Source of the DNA: Kitasatospora sp. NBC_01287
GTDB taxonomy: Bacteria; Actinomycetota; Actinomycetes; Streptomycetales; Streptomycetaceae
Assembly: GCF_026340565.1 (NCBI RefSeq)
Contig: NZ_JAPEPB010000002.1
Coordinates: forward strand, 186,001-250,000
Length of the DNA stretch: 64,000 bases
Direction of reading: 5' to 3'
A model generated the notes under the pieces. The model worked only from the letters and a program-made list of their open reading frames with translations, searched no databases and was not told the origin of the DNA. The stretch's first letter is position 1. Each line of letters begins with the position of its first letter. The position numbers and the translations under genes are program-made. Shown here piece after piece: positions 1 to 8,910 of this stretch.

Positions 1-247
1 CAGCTGCCCGCTCCAGGGCGATGCGGCCCAGGCTGAGCGTCACCGTGGCATCGGGGTCCTCGCTCAGGCCGCTGCCGGGGGCGGTGACGCTCAGCAGCTC
101 CGTGACCGGTCGCAGCGGGTTATCGCTCAGGGCGGTGGCCAAGGTGTGCGCGGTGCCGGGCGGGCCGGCCACGAGGACCGCCAGGGACGGGCGCGGGTCG
201 AGCAGCAGGCACTCGCCGCTGGGTGGGGACGGGTGGAGGGATGGCAC
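1..247 (-). CDS. Unrecognised protein, partial (C-terminus beyond window)
   Basis: The first 82 codons of a gene that runs off the left edge. I chose the GTG at 247 because AGGAAG lies 7 bases upstream and the frame then reads as ordinary protein (for example LLLDPRPSLAVLVAGPPG near residue 14), whereas the competing frames are Arg/Pro-rich. It starts 51 bases after the stop of the glutamine-synthetase-like gene and is probably the last gene of the same operon. I do not recognise the family, so no function is offered. Confidence 0.5.
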   Translation of the reverse strand, partial: MPSLHPSPPSGECLLLDPRPSLAVLVAGPPGTAHTLATALSDNPLRPVTELLSVTAPGSGLSEDPDATVTLSLGRIALERAA

Positions 248-298
248 CGGGTGTCTTCCTGAGTCGTCGGTCGGAAAGGGGGTGACAGCGCCAGGTCG

Positions 299-1705
299 TC
301 ATGCCTGGTCGAAGCCGCGCTGAACTTCCAGGTCGCTGACGTGCTGCTCGTGGAAGCGAAGCTCGGCGTCGGCGGCCAGCGCGTAGTGGGCGATGACCTT
401 CTCGCCGAACAGCTCGACGGCCAGGGCGCTGTGTTCGAACGCGTCAACGGCTTCACCGAGCGACAGCGGCACGCACGGGGCGGCGGTCTGCCGGTAGGCG
501 TCACCGGACACCGGCGCCGGCGGCGCCAGGTGCTCCTCGATCCCCCAGCGGGCGGCTGCCGCGGCCGCGGCCACCAGCAGGTAGGGGTTGGCGTCCGCGC
601 CGGGCAGCCGCACCTCCAGGTGAAGGCCCGGGCCGTGCCCGACCACCCGCACCGCACACGTGCGGTTGTCGCGGCCCCAGGCGAACCTCGTCGGCGCGAA
701 CGAGTACGGCCGGTAGCGCTTGTAGGAGTTGACGTACGGCGCGAGGAGAGGCATCAGATCCGGGAACGCGCCGAGCAGGCCGGCCACCACGTGCTGACCG
801 AGCGGCGACAGCTCCTCGGGGCGGTCCGGGTGGGCGAGCACCGGCCGGTCCTCCCGCCACAGCGACAGGTGCAGATGGAGCCCGGCACCTGTCGAGTCGT
901 CGGGCGCAGCCATGAACGTCGCGGCCATGTGCTGCCGGGCGGCGAGCGCGCGAGCGGCCTCCTTGAACAGCACGTGCTGCTCGCACGCCGCCGTCGCATC
1001 CCCGTACGGGAAGGTGACCTCCAGCTGGCCAGGGGCGCCTTCGGCCTTGACGGCCTCCACCGGCAGCCCGGCGCCTTCCAGCGCGGAGGTCAGACGCGCG
1101 AGGTACTGGGCCACCTTCTCCGGCAGGTCGAAGGCGTAGTCCCGCCCCGGGCCGGTCACTGGCAGCAGGGTGCGCACCCTCGCACCCTGCTGCGCCGCCT
1201 GGTCCTCGTCCGAGGCGTGGTAGACGACGAACTCGCTCTCCAATCCGACCCTGATCTCCAGGCCCTGGCCGGCCAGCGCCGCGAGCTGCTCGCGCAGCAC
1301 CGTGCCCGGCGCGACCGGCAGGCGCTGCCCGGTGGCATCCAGTGGATCGGCGAGCACCAGCGCGGTGTGCGGCACCCATGGCACTACCCGCGCCGTGCGG
1401 GCGTCAGGGGCCAGACGCACATCCGGGTAGCCGTCGCGCCACCAGCTCTCGGCCGCCACCATGCCCAGGTCAGTGGCCAGCAGGTACCCGCAGCCTTCCA
1501 TGTGCATCGTGTCGTCCAGCAGCCGCTCCACGACGCCCGCCGTCGGGAAGGTCTTGCCGCGCAGCCGGCCCTGCAGGTCGATGGTCGCGATCCGTACCTG
1601 CCGGACCTCGTCGATCCGCACCGCCTCACGGAACTGGGTCGGCGTCAGCAGGCCGCGAAACTGGGCACCCGTGCCCAGCGTGGGCATCGGTGCGGTGGTC
1701 ATCAT
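299..1705 (-). CDS. Glutamine synthetase family ligase (gamma-glutamylamine synthetase-like)
   Basis: 468 residues, about the length of GlnA-type enzymes. The C-terminal catalytic domain shows the metal-binding GLESEF strand (residues 155-160), GAPGQLEVTF near 223-232, the GLHLHLSL motif near 275-282 and the RDNRTCAVRV segment near 355. The N-terminal beta-grasp domain contains LQGRLRGKTF. Family knowledge: such paralogues ATP-dependently join glutamate, or a related acid, to ammonia or to an amine/polyamine. The gene directly follows and overlaps an APC amino-acid/amine permease by ATGA, which favours uptake and gamma-glutamylation of an amine over primary nitrogen assimilation. That substrate is inference. 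Cytosolic. Start ATG at 1705 overlaps the permease stop. Confidence 0.85.
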   Translation of the reverse strand: MMTTAPMPTLGTGAQFRGLLTPTQFREAVRIDEVRQVRIATIDLQGRLRGKTFPTAGVVERLLDDTMHMEGCGYLLATDLGMVAAESWWRDGYPDVRLAPDARTARVVPWVPHTALVLADPLDATGQRLPVAPGTVLREQLAALAGQGLEIRVGLESEFVVYHASDEDQAAQQGARVRTLLPVTGPGRDYAFDLPEKVAQYLARLTSALEGAGLPVEAVKAEGAPGQLEVTFPYGDATAACEQHVLFKEAARALAARQHMAATFMAAPDDSTGAGLHLHLSLWREDRPVLAHPDRPEELSPLGQHVVAGLLGAFPDLMPLLAPYVNSYKRYRPYSFAPTRFAWGRDNRTCAVRVVGHGPGLHLEVRLPGADANPYLLVAAAAAAARWGIEEHLAPPAPVSGDAYRQTAAPCVPLSLGEAVDAFEHSALAVELFGEKVIAHYALAADAELRFHEQHVSDLEVQRGFDQA

Positions 1706-3210
1706 ACGACCTCGGCTTCAAGCTCGGCCATCGCCCGGTCGGCGACCGGGATGCTGTAGCGCGGGCCAGCCACCCGGTAGCTGACCTCCGCGCCGACCAG
1801 AACCACCACCAAGGCGATGCCGGCGTAGTTGAAGGAGTCGACGGTCACCGGGGATACCTGCGGCAGGCAGAACAGCAGCGTCACGCAGGCGACCCACACC
1901 ACGGCCACGACACCGATCGGCTTGCTCCAGCGGCCCAGGCTCCACGGACCGGGCCGAAAGCGCCGCCCCGCACGCAGACGCAGGAACACCGGGATCGCGA
2001 TCGCCGGCGTGATCCCGACGACGTTGATCGAGGTGACCGCCGCGTAGGCGGACGGCGAGTACAGCACCGGCAGGGTGAGCACCAGAGCCACGCCTACCGA
2101 GAGCCAGACCGCGGCCACCGGCGTCGCGGTCCTCGGCGAGACCTTGCGCCACCAGGCGGAACCCGGCAGCGCCCCGTCGCGCGAGAAGGCGAACGCCATC
2201 CTGCTGGCAGCGGCGACCTCGGCGGCGCCGCAGAACAGCTGGGCGCCGATCACGATCAGCAGCAGGAGCTTGGCGCCGGTCGAGCCGACCGCGTCCAGGA
2301 AGATCTGCGCGGGCGGCACCCCGGTCTCGGTGCCGACGGTCCCGGCGTAGTCCTGGATGGCGAAGGTCAGGCCGGCCAGCAGGACCAGGCCCGCGATCCA
2401 GGACACCCAGATCGAGCGGACGATCCCGCGGGGAGCTGCCACCGACGCCCCGGTGGTCTCCTCCGACAGGTGCGCGCTCGCGTCGTAGCCGGAGAACGTG
2501 TACTGCGCCATCAGAAGACCGACGGCCGCGACGTACATCGAGCTGTGCCAGCCGGTGCCGTTGGCGAAGTGGGTGAAGACGAAGGCGGCGGACTGGTGGT
2601 GGGCCGGTACCAGGGCCAGGACGGCCACGATCACCGCCACCCCCGCCAGGTGCCAGATGACCGAGACGCCGTTCAGGACGCTGACTAGCCGCACCCCGCG
2701 CAGGTTCACCAGTGCGTGCACCAGCAAGATCAGCGCGAAAATGACGAACAGCTTCCCGGGCGTCGGGGTGAACGAGAACTGCATCTGGAGCAGGGCGCCT
2801 GTGAACTGGGCCGCACCGTAGTCGATTCCGGCGATCGCACCGAGCAACCCGAGGAGGTTGAGCCAGCCGGTGTACCAGCCCCACTTGGGCCCGCCGAGCG
2901 TGTGTGCCTGGTAGTAGAGGGCGCCCGATGTCGGGTAGGCCGAGGTGACTTCGGCGAATGCCAGGCCCAGGAGCAGCACCATGAAGCCGACCCCGACCCA
3001 GCCCCACAGCATCACCGCCGGGCCGCCGGTGGTCAGGCCGAAGCCGTAGAGCGTCATGCAGCCGGACAGGATCGAGATCACCGAGAAGGACACCGCGAAG
3101 TTCCCGAAGGCGCCCATGCGGCGCACCAGGACCGGGGTGTACCCGAGGGACTGCAGATGGGAGTCGTCATCGCCGGCGCCGGGCGGAGCAGCGCGGTGTG
3201 TGCGGGACAC
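1702..3210 (-). CDS. APC-superfamily amino acid/amine permease
   Basis: 502 residues with about 12 hydrophobic segments spread from residue 32 to 490, and the APC N-terminal pattern (FGNFAVSFSVISILSG, residues 35-50, and SGALYYQAHTLGG near 95). This resembles the GABA/amino-acid/choline permease branch. Integral membrane importer, proton-driven in the family. The GTG start at 3210 is preceded by TTGGAGGAATT. It overlaps the downstream ligase gene by 4 bases and follows an unknown gene by 64 bases. The pair permease plus glutamine-synthetase-like ligase is the usual arrangement for polyamine or amine catabolism. The exact substrate cannot be read from the sequence. Confidence 0.88.
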   Translation of the reverse strand: MSRTHRAAPPGAGDDDSHLQSLGYTPVLVRRMGAFGNFAVSFSVISILSGCMTLYGFGLTTGGPAVMLWGWVGVGFMVLLLGLAFAEVTSAYPTSGALYYQAHTLGGPKWGWYTGWLNLLGLLGAIAGIDYGAAQFTGALLQMQFSFTPTPGKLFVIFALILLVHALVNLRGVRLVSVLNGVSVIWHLAGVAVIVAVLALVPAHHQSAAFVFTHFANGTGWHSSMYVAAVGLLMAQYTFSGYDASAHLSEETTGASVAAPRGIVRSIWVSWIAGLVLLAGLTFAIQDYAGTVGTETGVPPAQIFLDAVGSTGAKLLLLIVIGAQLFCGAAEVAAASRMAFAFSRDGALPGSAWWRKVSPRTATPVAAVWLSVGVALVLTLPVLYSPSAYAAVTSINVVGITPAIAIPVFLRLRAGRRFRPGPWSLGRWSKPIGVVAVVWVACVTLLFCLPQVSPVTVDSFNYAGIALVVVLVGAEVSYRVAGPRYSIPVADRAMAELEAEVV

Positions 3211-3274
3211 AATTCCTCCAACGAGGTTTCAGGAAAAGGGAATCGGGCGGTGCGGTACTTCGGGCGCTTGGGGT

Positions 3275-4249
3275 TCAGGTGCGGGAGACGGCCCTGGCGG
3301 CCTGGCCGCGGGCGTCCAGGAGAAGGGCGTGACCACCTCTGGGGTTCGCCACGCTCTCCCAGGGCTGCCGGGAGCCCAGCGGCCCCAGGACCTCGAACAC
3401 CCGGGCTGCCTGTGGCTTCTTGTTGCCGGCCCACAGCGCGTGGGCGAGGTGGCTCAGGTCCGGCACCGACCGTGCCTCGCTCGCCCGGCCGAGGAACCAG
3501 TGCTCCCACACCGACTCGGTGTCCCGGATGCCCGCCTCCTGCATCCACGGATTGACCAGAGCCTCCCGTCTCGGGGCGGTGCGGTACCGCTCCACGCGCA
3601 GGTAGAGCGGCAGGAGCCGCAGGGGCGAGCCCGCCGGGGCGTGGCCCAGCAGCCAGTGGACGAAGTCCTGTCCGTACCCGCGACCGCCGCAGTGCAGCCA
3701 CCAGCGCAGCATCCGGTGATGGCCCTCACGGCTGTACGGGTCGCGTCGCTGGAGCTGCGCGAGTAACCACCACGGGCCGGCGGGCAGTAGCGCATCCGGA
3801 GGGTCGCCGCCGTGCTCCTTGAGCAACTGGCCCGGGTCGAGGACGGCCAGCTCCAGCATCGCCACCCACGGAACCGGATCGGCCGGGGCGATCCGTGCCG
3901 CCTGCCAGCACGCCTCACGGGCTGTGCCGTGCATCGCGCCGGCCTCGGGGCGGCCCGCTTGTGCTGCGGCTAGCGCCCGCAGCACCGCCACCCGCGCCCG
4001 CAGCACCACTAGGTCGGTGTTGTCCGGGTCCTCGCGCGCCCAGTGCTCCAGCACGTCCGATCGTGCCGCCGCGCTGGCCAGCACCTGGCTGCGCGCGGTC
4101 CGCAGCGGCCAGTCGGTACCGGTGCGGGCCAGCAGCTCGCGGGTGAACATCCACCGCCCCGCCTGAAGGTCTGTCACCGCGCCACGTAACTCGGCGTCCA
4201 GGCCGGCCGGGTGGAAGATCACCTCATCGTCCATTCGCACCGCCATCAC
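3275..4249 (-). CDS. Unknown protein with TPR-like helical repeats
   Basis: 324 residues, soluble, rich in Ala, Leu, Trp and Arg, with repeating helical segments such as CWQAARIAPADPVPWVAM (near 125) that resemble tetratricopeptide repeats. No catalytic motif is visible. The start (GTG ATG at 4249) overlaps the methyltransferase stop as GTGA, so it is translationally coupled to it. I recognise the style as a Streptomyces conserved hypothetical but cannot name a function. A scaffold or regulatory partner is possible only by analogy with TPR proteins. Confidence 0.6.
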   Translation of the reverse strand: MMAVRMDDEVIFHPAGLDAELRGAVTDLQAGRWMFTRELLARTGTDWPLRTARSQVLASAAARSDVLEHWAREDPDNTDLVVLRARVAVLRALAAAQAGRPEAGAMHGTAREACWQAARIAPADPVPWVAMLELAVLDPGQLLKEHGGDPPDALLPAGPWWLLAQLQRRDPYSREGHHRMLRWWLHCGGRGYGQDFVHWLLGHAPAGSPLRLLPLYLRVERYRTAPRREALVNPWMQEAGIRDTESVWEHWFLGRASEARSVPDLSHLAHALWAGNKKPQAARVFEVLGPLGSRQPWESVANPRGGHALLLDARGQAARAVSRT

Positions 4250-5178
4250 GCCACCCCGCCCGCACCCGCAGCCGGCACGCTGAGCCGGGCGATCGCCCCA
4301 TACCGCGACACGGCGGCGTCGCCCAGCTCGGCGAGCGCTCGCTCATCCAGGTACCACTGGTTGACTGCCACCAGGCCGGGGGCCGCGAGTAGCATGCGGT
4401 CCATGAAGGCCGCAATCTGCTCCAGTGACCGGGGGTAGATCTTGATTCCGTGGGAGCGGTAGATCTCGGTGATCGTCTGCCAGGACGACGGCGCGAAGTC
4501 CGCTGTGGCGTGGAGGAGCACCAGCCACGAGCCGCGCGGAAGTCCCTTCATCAGCTCGGCGACCAGAAGTCGCGGGTCCTCCTCGTCCGAGATGAACTCC
4601 AACGCGGACTCGAGCACCAGCGCCACCGGCTGCCCGGCCGCCAGCAGCGAGCGCACCGCACCGGAGTCCAGGAGCTGCTGCGGATCGCGAAGGTGTCCAC
4701 GGACCACCGCCAGACGGCCTGGCAGCTGGCAGGTCAGCTTGGCCCGCAGGTGGCTCAGCACGATCGGGTCGTGATCCACGTACACCACCCGCCCTCGCGG
4801 GTCCTCCGCCTGGACCACCTCGTGCAGATGAGGCAGAGACGGCAGCCCGGCTCCCAGGACCAGCACCTCCCGAATATGCTCTTCCCGCACCAGGCGGCAC
4901 AACGCGCGTTCCACGAACCGCCGACGAGCCCGCACACTCTCCGCGAACCCGGGTACCGCGGCGCTCAGTTGCTCCGCCGCGGTGCGGTCACCGCGAAGGC
5001 CGTCCTTCCCACCGAGCAGCTGGTGGTCGATCCGGCCCGGCAGCGCCCGGTCCAGCGGGGCGCCGGGCTCCCAGTCGTGCAGGTAGGCCGGCGCCAGAAC
5101 GGCGGTGTGAGCAGCATCGGTGGTGACCAGCCGCCGTCTGGCCTGAGGTGGTGACTGCGGTTCCTGGAGGGTGGCCAT
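4246..5178 (-). CDS. SAM-dependent methyltransferase, Methyltransf_19 (DUF574-type)
   Basis: 310 residues from the ATG at 5178, which has GAGGA 5 bases upstream; the open frame extends further upstream to 5580 but that part is low-complexity and lacks a ribosome site. Typical Streptomyces family features: RIDHQLLGGKDGLRGDR near 50 (the N-terminal Y/H-LLGGK signature), VLVLGAGLPSLPHLHEV near 108 (SAM-binding glycine loop), VVYVDHDPIVLSH near 130 (acidic residue contacting the SAM ribose) and VALVLESALEFI near 185. These proteins are thought to be class I methyltransferases of unknown substrate, often next to XRE regulators. First gene of the minus-strand operon 5178 to 1. Confidence 0.85.
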   Translation of the reverse strand: MATLQEPQSPPQARRRLVTTDAAHTAVLAPAYLHDWEPGAPLDRALPGRIDHQLLGGKDGLRGDRTAAEQLSAAVPGFAESVRARRRFVERALCRLVREEHIREVLVLGAGLPSLPHLHEVVQAEDPRGRVVYVDHDPIVLSHLRAKLTCQLPGRLAVVRGHLRDPQQLLDSGAVRSLLAAGQPVALVLESALEFISDEEDPRLLVAELMKGLPRGSWLVLLHATADFAPSSWQTITEIYRSHGIKIYPRSLEQIAAFMDRMLLAAPGLVAVNQWYLDERALAELGDAAVSRYGAIARLSVPAAGAGGVA

Positions 5179-5436
5179 GGTGTCCTCGGCGATATCTGGG
5201 GGCTGCGGGGTTACTGATTGGTGCACCCGCACGCCGCGAAGGGGGTAACGCGGCGTGCGGGTGGTAGAGGGTGGGCCGCGCCGGTGGGACGACGAGCGCG
5301 GCCCGTTCTTCCCTGCTGTGGCGCCGAGTTGGTGGGACGCAACCGCAGCAGCGAAGAGCTTGGGGCCGTCCAACGACATCGGGTCAATGCTGTCGGCCGG
5401 ACGATGGACGGGGTCACTACGGAGAGGGACGATTGG

Positions 5437-5456
5437 GGGACGTCCCGGGACGTTCG
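5437..5456. promoter_or_regulatory. Tandem GGGACGT operator-like motif in divergent intergenic region
   Basis: The 550-base gap between the divergent genes at 5178 (minus) and 5729 (plus) holds no convincing gene. It contains GGGACGTCCC immediately followed by GGGACGTTCG, a direct repeat at 10-base spacing. Near-identical tandem motifs occur at 8430-8450 and 44991-45010. A helical-turn-spaced repeat in a promoter region suggests a transcription factor site; which factor is unknown. Confidence 0.45.
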
Positions 5457-5728
5457 GCTTCGCAATTGGCTGGCCCGGCATGGCAGCCGACCGCGGCCGT
5501 CCGGCTCGTCGGCCACCTACTGTCCTGTTTCCTGCCGTATCGCCACCACTTCGCGCGCCGATCATCTGCTGAACTGTCAAGGCCGTCGGGTATCACTGCC
5601 ATGTCATTTGGCTGATAACGGCTACACAGAACCGATGTGAGGCTGTATCAGTGAAGAGATGGACTGGCTCTCTTCTCTGAACAAGCCATCGGATCCCAGG
5701 GCGTCGCACGAATGGAAGGTGTCACTGA

Positions 5729-7060
5729 ATGACAGCCACCAGGACGCTGCTGTGGGTTCTCGCAGAGCAACGCCACTGGAGCTACTCGGACTTCGACCGG
5801 GCGTTCTCGGCTGCGGCCAAGCAACTGGGGAGGCGGCTGGCGGACTCGAAGTTCGACAGCCTCACGGTCTCGGAGCCGACCTATCGCCGGTGGACGGGTG
5901 GCCGGGTCGAGAAGCCGAGCGGCCACTCGGCTCAGGTGTTGGAGCACATGTTCCAGGTCCCGGTGGCCGATCTGCTAGCTCCGGCGGCCGACGGCAGCCT
6001 CACCTCACCACCCGTGTACGACCTCGAAAGCGATCTCACGATGACGTCACGCGACGCCTCCGACCACGCCTTCTCCCTTGCCTCCCAATCACTGCCTGGT
6101 ATGTCGCTGGACCAGCTCCGTGACGACCTCGTCACCCTGGCGCGAACGTACGACCAGAAGCCTCCCTTCGACGCGTTCCGCGATCTCAAGGTGCTGCGGG
6201 AAAGCGCAGCGAGCATGCTGGACCGAACCCAGATCCCCACCCAGCGCCAGGAGCTGCTGATCATCGCCGGCCAGGTATCGGCGCTGTTGGCGATGTCCGC
6301 CTTCGACCTCGGCTCCCTGGGGGCTGCGACGCGGCTCGCTCGCTCGGCGGCAACGTACGGCGAAGCCGCCCGCTACGGGCCGCTCAGGGCATTCGCCGAC
6401 GGGACGCTGGCTATCCTCGCCTACTGGGACGGCCGCCCTGCCGAGGCCCTGCAACACGTCAGGCAGGCGCAGTTGCACCCAGGGCTCGGGGCAGCGGCCC
6501 GGGCACGGCTCTTCGCGATCGAGGCGCGAGCCTACGGTCATCTCGGGGACTCCGCCCGCGCGGCCCGAGCGATTCGCGCAAGCTTCGACGACTGCAACGA
6601 CGACAGGGATGACCTCCACGACGGCATCGGCGGCGAGTTCCACCACGACGCCGCCCGTCTCGCTCGATCGCACGGAACCACGTGCCTTCTCCTGCGCGAC
6701 GGCGTCGGCGCCGAGGAGCACACCGCTCGTGTGCTGGATCTGCAGGCCGCGCTCCCGCCGGGAAGACGGACTCCCCGGATCGAGGCCGAGGCCCGAACGG
6801 ACCGCGCAGCGGCTCTGCTCATCGCCGGCGACCTGGAGGGCGCGCGGGAGATGATCATGCCGATCGCGCAGCTGCCGCCGGATCGCCGGATCGCCGGATT
6901 GGTCGAACGCGTTCACCAAGTCCGAAATCTGCTCACCACCGAGCCCCTTCGTACCGCCACCGCTGCCGTCGCGCTCGGAGAGGACCTGGAGGAGTACGTC
7001 AGGGCATCCGTGCCCAAGCAGGTCGGCCCGGGTGCGAACCGTCTCACGCTCGGGGGCTGA
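5729..7060 (+). CDS. XRE-like helix-turn-helix regulator with C-terminal helical repeats
   Basis: 443 residues. The N-terminal 70 residues form a helix-turn-helix type fold (FDRAFSAAAKQLGRRL, then SEPTYRRWTGGRVEKP, near residues 15-65), in which the TYRRW stretch corresponds to the recognition helix. The rest is alpha-helical with TPR-like character (GAATRLARSAATYGEAARY near 195; AARARLFAIEARAYGHLG near 255). This is the layout of Streptomyces XRE/TPR regulators. ATG at 5729 with GGAAGG 8 bases upstream. It is divergent from the methyltransferase operon and may regulate it. A bidirectional hairpin follows at 7071. Confidence 0.75.
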   Translation: MTATRTLLWVLAEQRHWSYSDFDRAFSAAAKQLGRRLADSKFDSLTVSEPTYRRWTGGRVEKPSGHSAQVLEHMFQVPVADLLAPAADGSLTSPPVYDLESDLTMTSRDASDHAFSLASQSLPGMSLDQLRDDLVTLARTYDQKPPFDAFRDLKVLRESAASMLDRTQIPTQRQELLIIAGQVSALLAMSAFDLGSLGAATRLARSAATYGEAARYGPLRAFADGTLAILAYWDGRPAEALQHVRQAQLHPGLGAAARARLFAIEARAYGHLGDSARAARAIRASFDDCNDDRDDLHDGIGGEFHHDAARLARSHGTTCLLLRDGVGAEEHTARVLDLQAALPPGRRTPRIEAEARTDRAAALLIAGDLEGAREMIMPIAQLPPDRRIAGLVERVHQVRNLLTTEPLRTATAAVALGEDLEEYVRASVPKQVGPGANRLTLGG

Positions 7061-7070
7061 TGTCGGGCTG

Positions 7071-7107
7071 GAGGGCGCTCGTCCGGTAGAGCCGAGCGGG
7101 CGCCCTC
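7071..7107. terminator. Bidirectional hairpin between convergent genes
   Basis: GAGGGCGCTCG (7071-7081) pairs with CGAGCGGGCGCCCTC (7093-7107) with a small bulge and an 11-base loop. It lies between the stops of two convergent genes (7060 and 7111), the expected place for a shared terminator. No U-tract follows, as is common in high-GC actinobacteria. Confidence 0.6.
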
Positions 7108-7110
7108 ACC

Positions 7111-8148
7111 TCACGGTCGAGGCGAAATGGCCGACAGGATCGCCGCCTCCTTCACAGGGTCGATGCCGTGGGCAGCGGCCCGCGGGTGCGGCACCGGAAG
7201 GTGCCCCGATTGAAGCCAGGCCCAGGTGTCGGTGACCGTCTCGGCCAAGGGCCGGCAGACCAACCCGGCCTCGTAGGCGCTCCCCGAGTCAATCAGCCAC
7301 ACCCCTTCGTGGGTGCGCCACAGCGGGAGTTCTGTCCACTGCTCCACGCCGTGGTCCAGTAGGACTTCATCGCCAACCCATTCGAGCTGCCCGCTGCTCG
7401 CAGTGACGTCGAGGCATGTCTGCAGGAGCTGGCCCATGGTGTCCCGGCCGATCGGGCCGGTCGCGTTGTGCACTCCGCCTCCGGGGCGATTCGCGAGGTC
7501 GAGGGCGAACTCGGCCACGTCGCGAACGTCGACCGGTTGGATGCCCTTGGTCGGCTTGCCGGGCGCCAGGATCCGGCCACCGCGTTCAGCTCGGTTCAGC
7601 CACCAGGGAAGTCGGCCGACGTACTCGCCCGGCCCGAGAATGACCCCGGGCCTCACGATCCAGCTTCGGTGCTCGCCGAAGGCGGCGAGCACCGCGCGCT
7701 CGGCTCCGGCCTTCTGCCGGCCGTAGTGGAGGTTCGGGCCCAGCCACCCCGGGGGGTTGCGGCCGTAGTCCTCGTCAGCGTCCGGTGGCCCGTCCAGGAG
7801 CTCGTCCCCGACGCTCAGAGGGTGGTCCGGCCAGCCGGCGTACACCGACGCCGTCGAGATGTAGGCATACCGCTCAGCCACAGGCTCCAACGTCTGCGCG
7901 CCGGCCAGCACGGTGCGGGGCGGCTGTTCGCCCGCTGATGTGTCGATGACCGCGTCCCAGGGCCCATGGGACGCCAACCGAGCCAGGTCTCCTGGATCGG
8001 TTCGATCACCGTGGATTGCCTCCACGCCAGGAAGATCCCGGCCTGACCGGCCGCGGTTGAACGTTGTGACTGCCCAGCCGCGGTCGAGGGCGCCCCGTAC
8101 GACCGCTCTGCCGAGGAACCACGTCCCGCCAATGATCAGAATCTTCAT
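7111..8148 (-). CDS. NAD(P)-dependent epimerase/reductase (SDR, extended type)
   Basis: 345 residues from the ATG at 8148, where the Rossmann motif starts at once: MKILIIGGTWFLGRAV (GGTxFLGxxV, residues 7-15). Further features are the nucleotide-binding TFNRGRSGRDLP near 33, YISTASVYAG near 92 (the catalytic Ser/Thr strand) and LHYGRQKAGAERAV near 140, a YxxxK-type catalytic pair. The longer frame to 8199 lacks a ribosome site. Resembles the NAD-dependent epimerase/dehydratases near NmrA/reductase-like proteins of Streptomyces. Substrate unknown. Convergent with the preceding regulator, and divergent from the small-peptide/JmjC locus. Confidence 0.8.
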   Translation of the reverse strand: MKILIIGGTWFLGRAVVRGALDRGWAVTTFNRGRSGRDLPGVEAIHGDRTDPGDLARLASHGPWDAVIDTSAGEQPPRTVLAGAQTLEPVAERYAYISTASVYAGWPDHPLSVGDELLDGPPDADEDYGRNPPGWLGPNLHYGRQKAGAERAVLAAFGEHRSWIVRPGVILGPGEYVGRLPWWLNRAERGGRILAPGKPTKGIQPVDVRDVAEFALDLANRPGGGVHNATGPIGRDTMGQLLQTCLDVTASSGQLEWVGDEVLLDHGVEQWTELPLWRTHEGVWLIDSGSAYEAGLVCRPLAETVTDTWAWLQSGHLPVPHPRAAAHGIDPVKEAAILSAISPRP

Positions 8149-8427
8149 GGCCCAGATCTTGCCGAATCCGGCAGCGGTGTCGCTACTCATGACGGACATT
8201 CAGGGCGGGAATCACTGCAGGTGCCCCAGGCGCGGGGGCGCAAACGAGGGCCGGTGACACTGCGCCGATACGTAGATGATCGGGCGACCGAGAACGTGAG
8301 TGGTCGCTGATCTGGCGGCGATATCTCGTCACCCGAGATCCTAAGGGACCGAACGAGTGGTGACGCTGAGAGATCACTCGGTCGCTCTCGAAGGTCAGAA
8401 TCGTTCGCCTTCTGAGACCGGATCGTC

Positions 8428-8450
8428 CCGGGACGTCTCCGGGACGTCCC
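8428..8450. promoter_or_regulatory. Tandem GGGACGT motif upstream of small-peptide locus
   Basis: GGGACGTCTCC followed by GGGACGTCCC, an 11-base direct repeat matching those at 5437 and 44991. It lies about 200 bases upstream of the small ORF at 8654 and 280 bases upstream of the divergent reductase gene. The rest of the 8149-8653 gap shows no gene that I can support. Confidence 0.45.
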
Positions 8451-8653
8451 AAGACGAGGTCGTGCCGTCCCGGCAGCGAGCGCCAGCATCAACGGACCGT
8501 CAGGTGACGGTTACTGATCAGAATCTCCATCAGGGCCCAGCGCCAGCCGGACCTGTTCTGAACCGAGCTGGCCGCCGGCAGCTGGACGCGCGCTCACTCA
8601 AGACTTCCCGCTGGAACCCCGGCGGGAGTACCCGATGTGGAAGGAGCACAACA

Positions 8654-8818
8654 GTGCCCGAGAATCCGCCGACCCCGGCCAGGCGCGGCCTTCTGGTCGC
8701 CGTAGAAGTGCTGGCCAGCGTCCACGACCGGCACGACGGCGACCGATCCGACCCCGGGACGGGCAGTTCGGGTGACGGCCCCTGGCCCGACGGCGATGGC
8801 CTGAATAACCCCGCCTAA
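8654..8818 (+). CDS. Small ORF, candidate modified-peptide precursor (54 aa)
   Basis: GTG start at 8654 preceded by GGAAGGAG at 7-base spacing, one of the best ribosome sites in the window. The peptide has a short Pro/Arg N-terminus, a hydrophobic helix-like block (GLLVAVEVLASVHD, residues 12-25) and a Gly/Asp/Ser-rich tail ending in Asn-Asn-Pro-Ala. It is followed by a strong hairpin (8834-8877) and then a JmjC hydroxylase gene. Small peptide, hairpin, modifying enzyme is the usual layout of RiPP precursors. I do not recognise the sequence itself. It could also be a leader peptide or regulator. Confidence 0.45.
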   Translation: MPENPPTPARRGLLVAVEVLASVHDRHDGDRSDPGTGSSGDGPWPDGDGLNNPA

Positions 8819-8833
8819 CAGGCTGGCGCTCTG

Positions 8834-8877
8834 GGGCGGAGGACCCGGCAGACCCAACTCGCTGGGCTCCTCCGCCC
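8834..8877 (+). terminator. Strong hairpin (attenuator/terminator) after the small ORF
   Basis: GGGCGGAGGA (8834-8843) pairs perfectly with TCCTCCGCCC (8868-8877). After one bulged C the stem continues inward as CCCGGC with GCTGGG (one G-U pair), giving about 16 pairs around an 11-base loop. It sits 15 bases after the small ORF and about 30 before the JmjC gene. Such hairpins commonly let a precursor peptide be made in excess of its enzymes. Confidence 0.65.
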
Positions 8878-8910
8878 ACTCTCGCACTACTAACCCGAAG
8901 GAGAGGGACC

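Noticed and set aside
1342..2688. Long plus-strand open frames opposite the permease and ligase
   Set aside because: They are antisense shadows rich in Arg, Asp, Gly and His; the minus-strand frames have clear family motifs.
8357..8653. Longer version of the small ORF at 8654
   Set aside because: The upstream part has no ribosome site and covers the operator-like repeats; the GTG at 8654 has a strong site.
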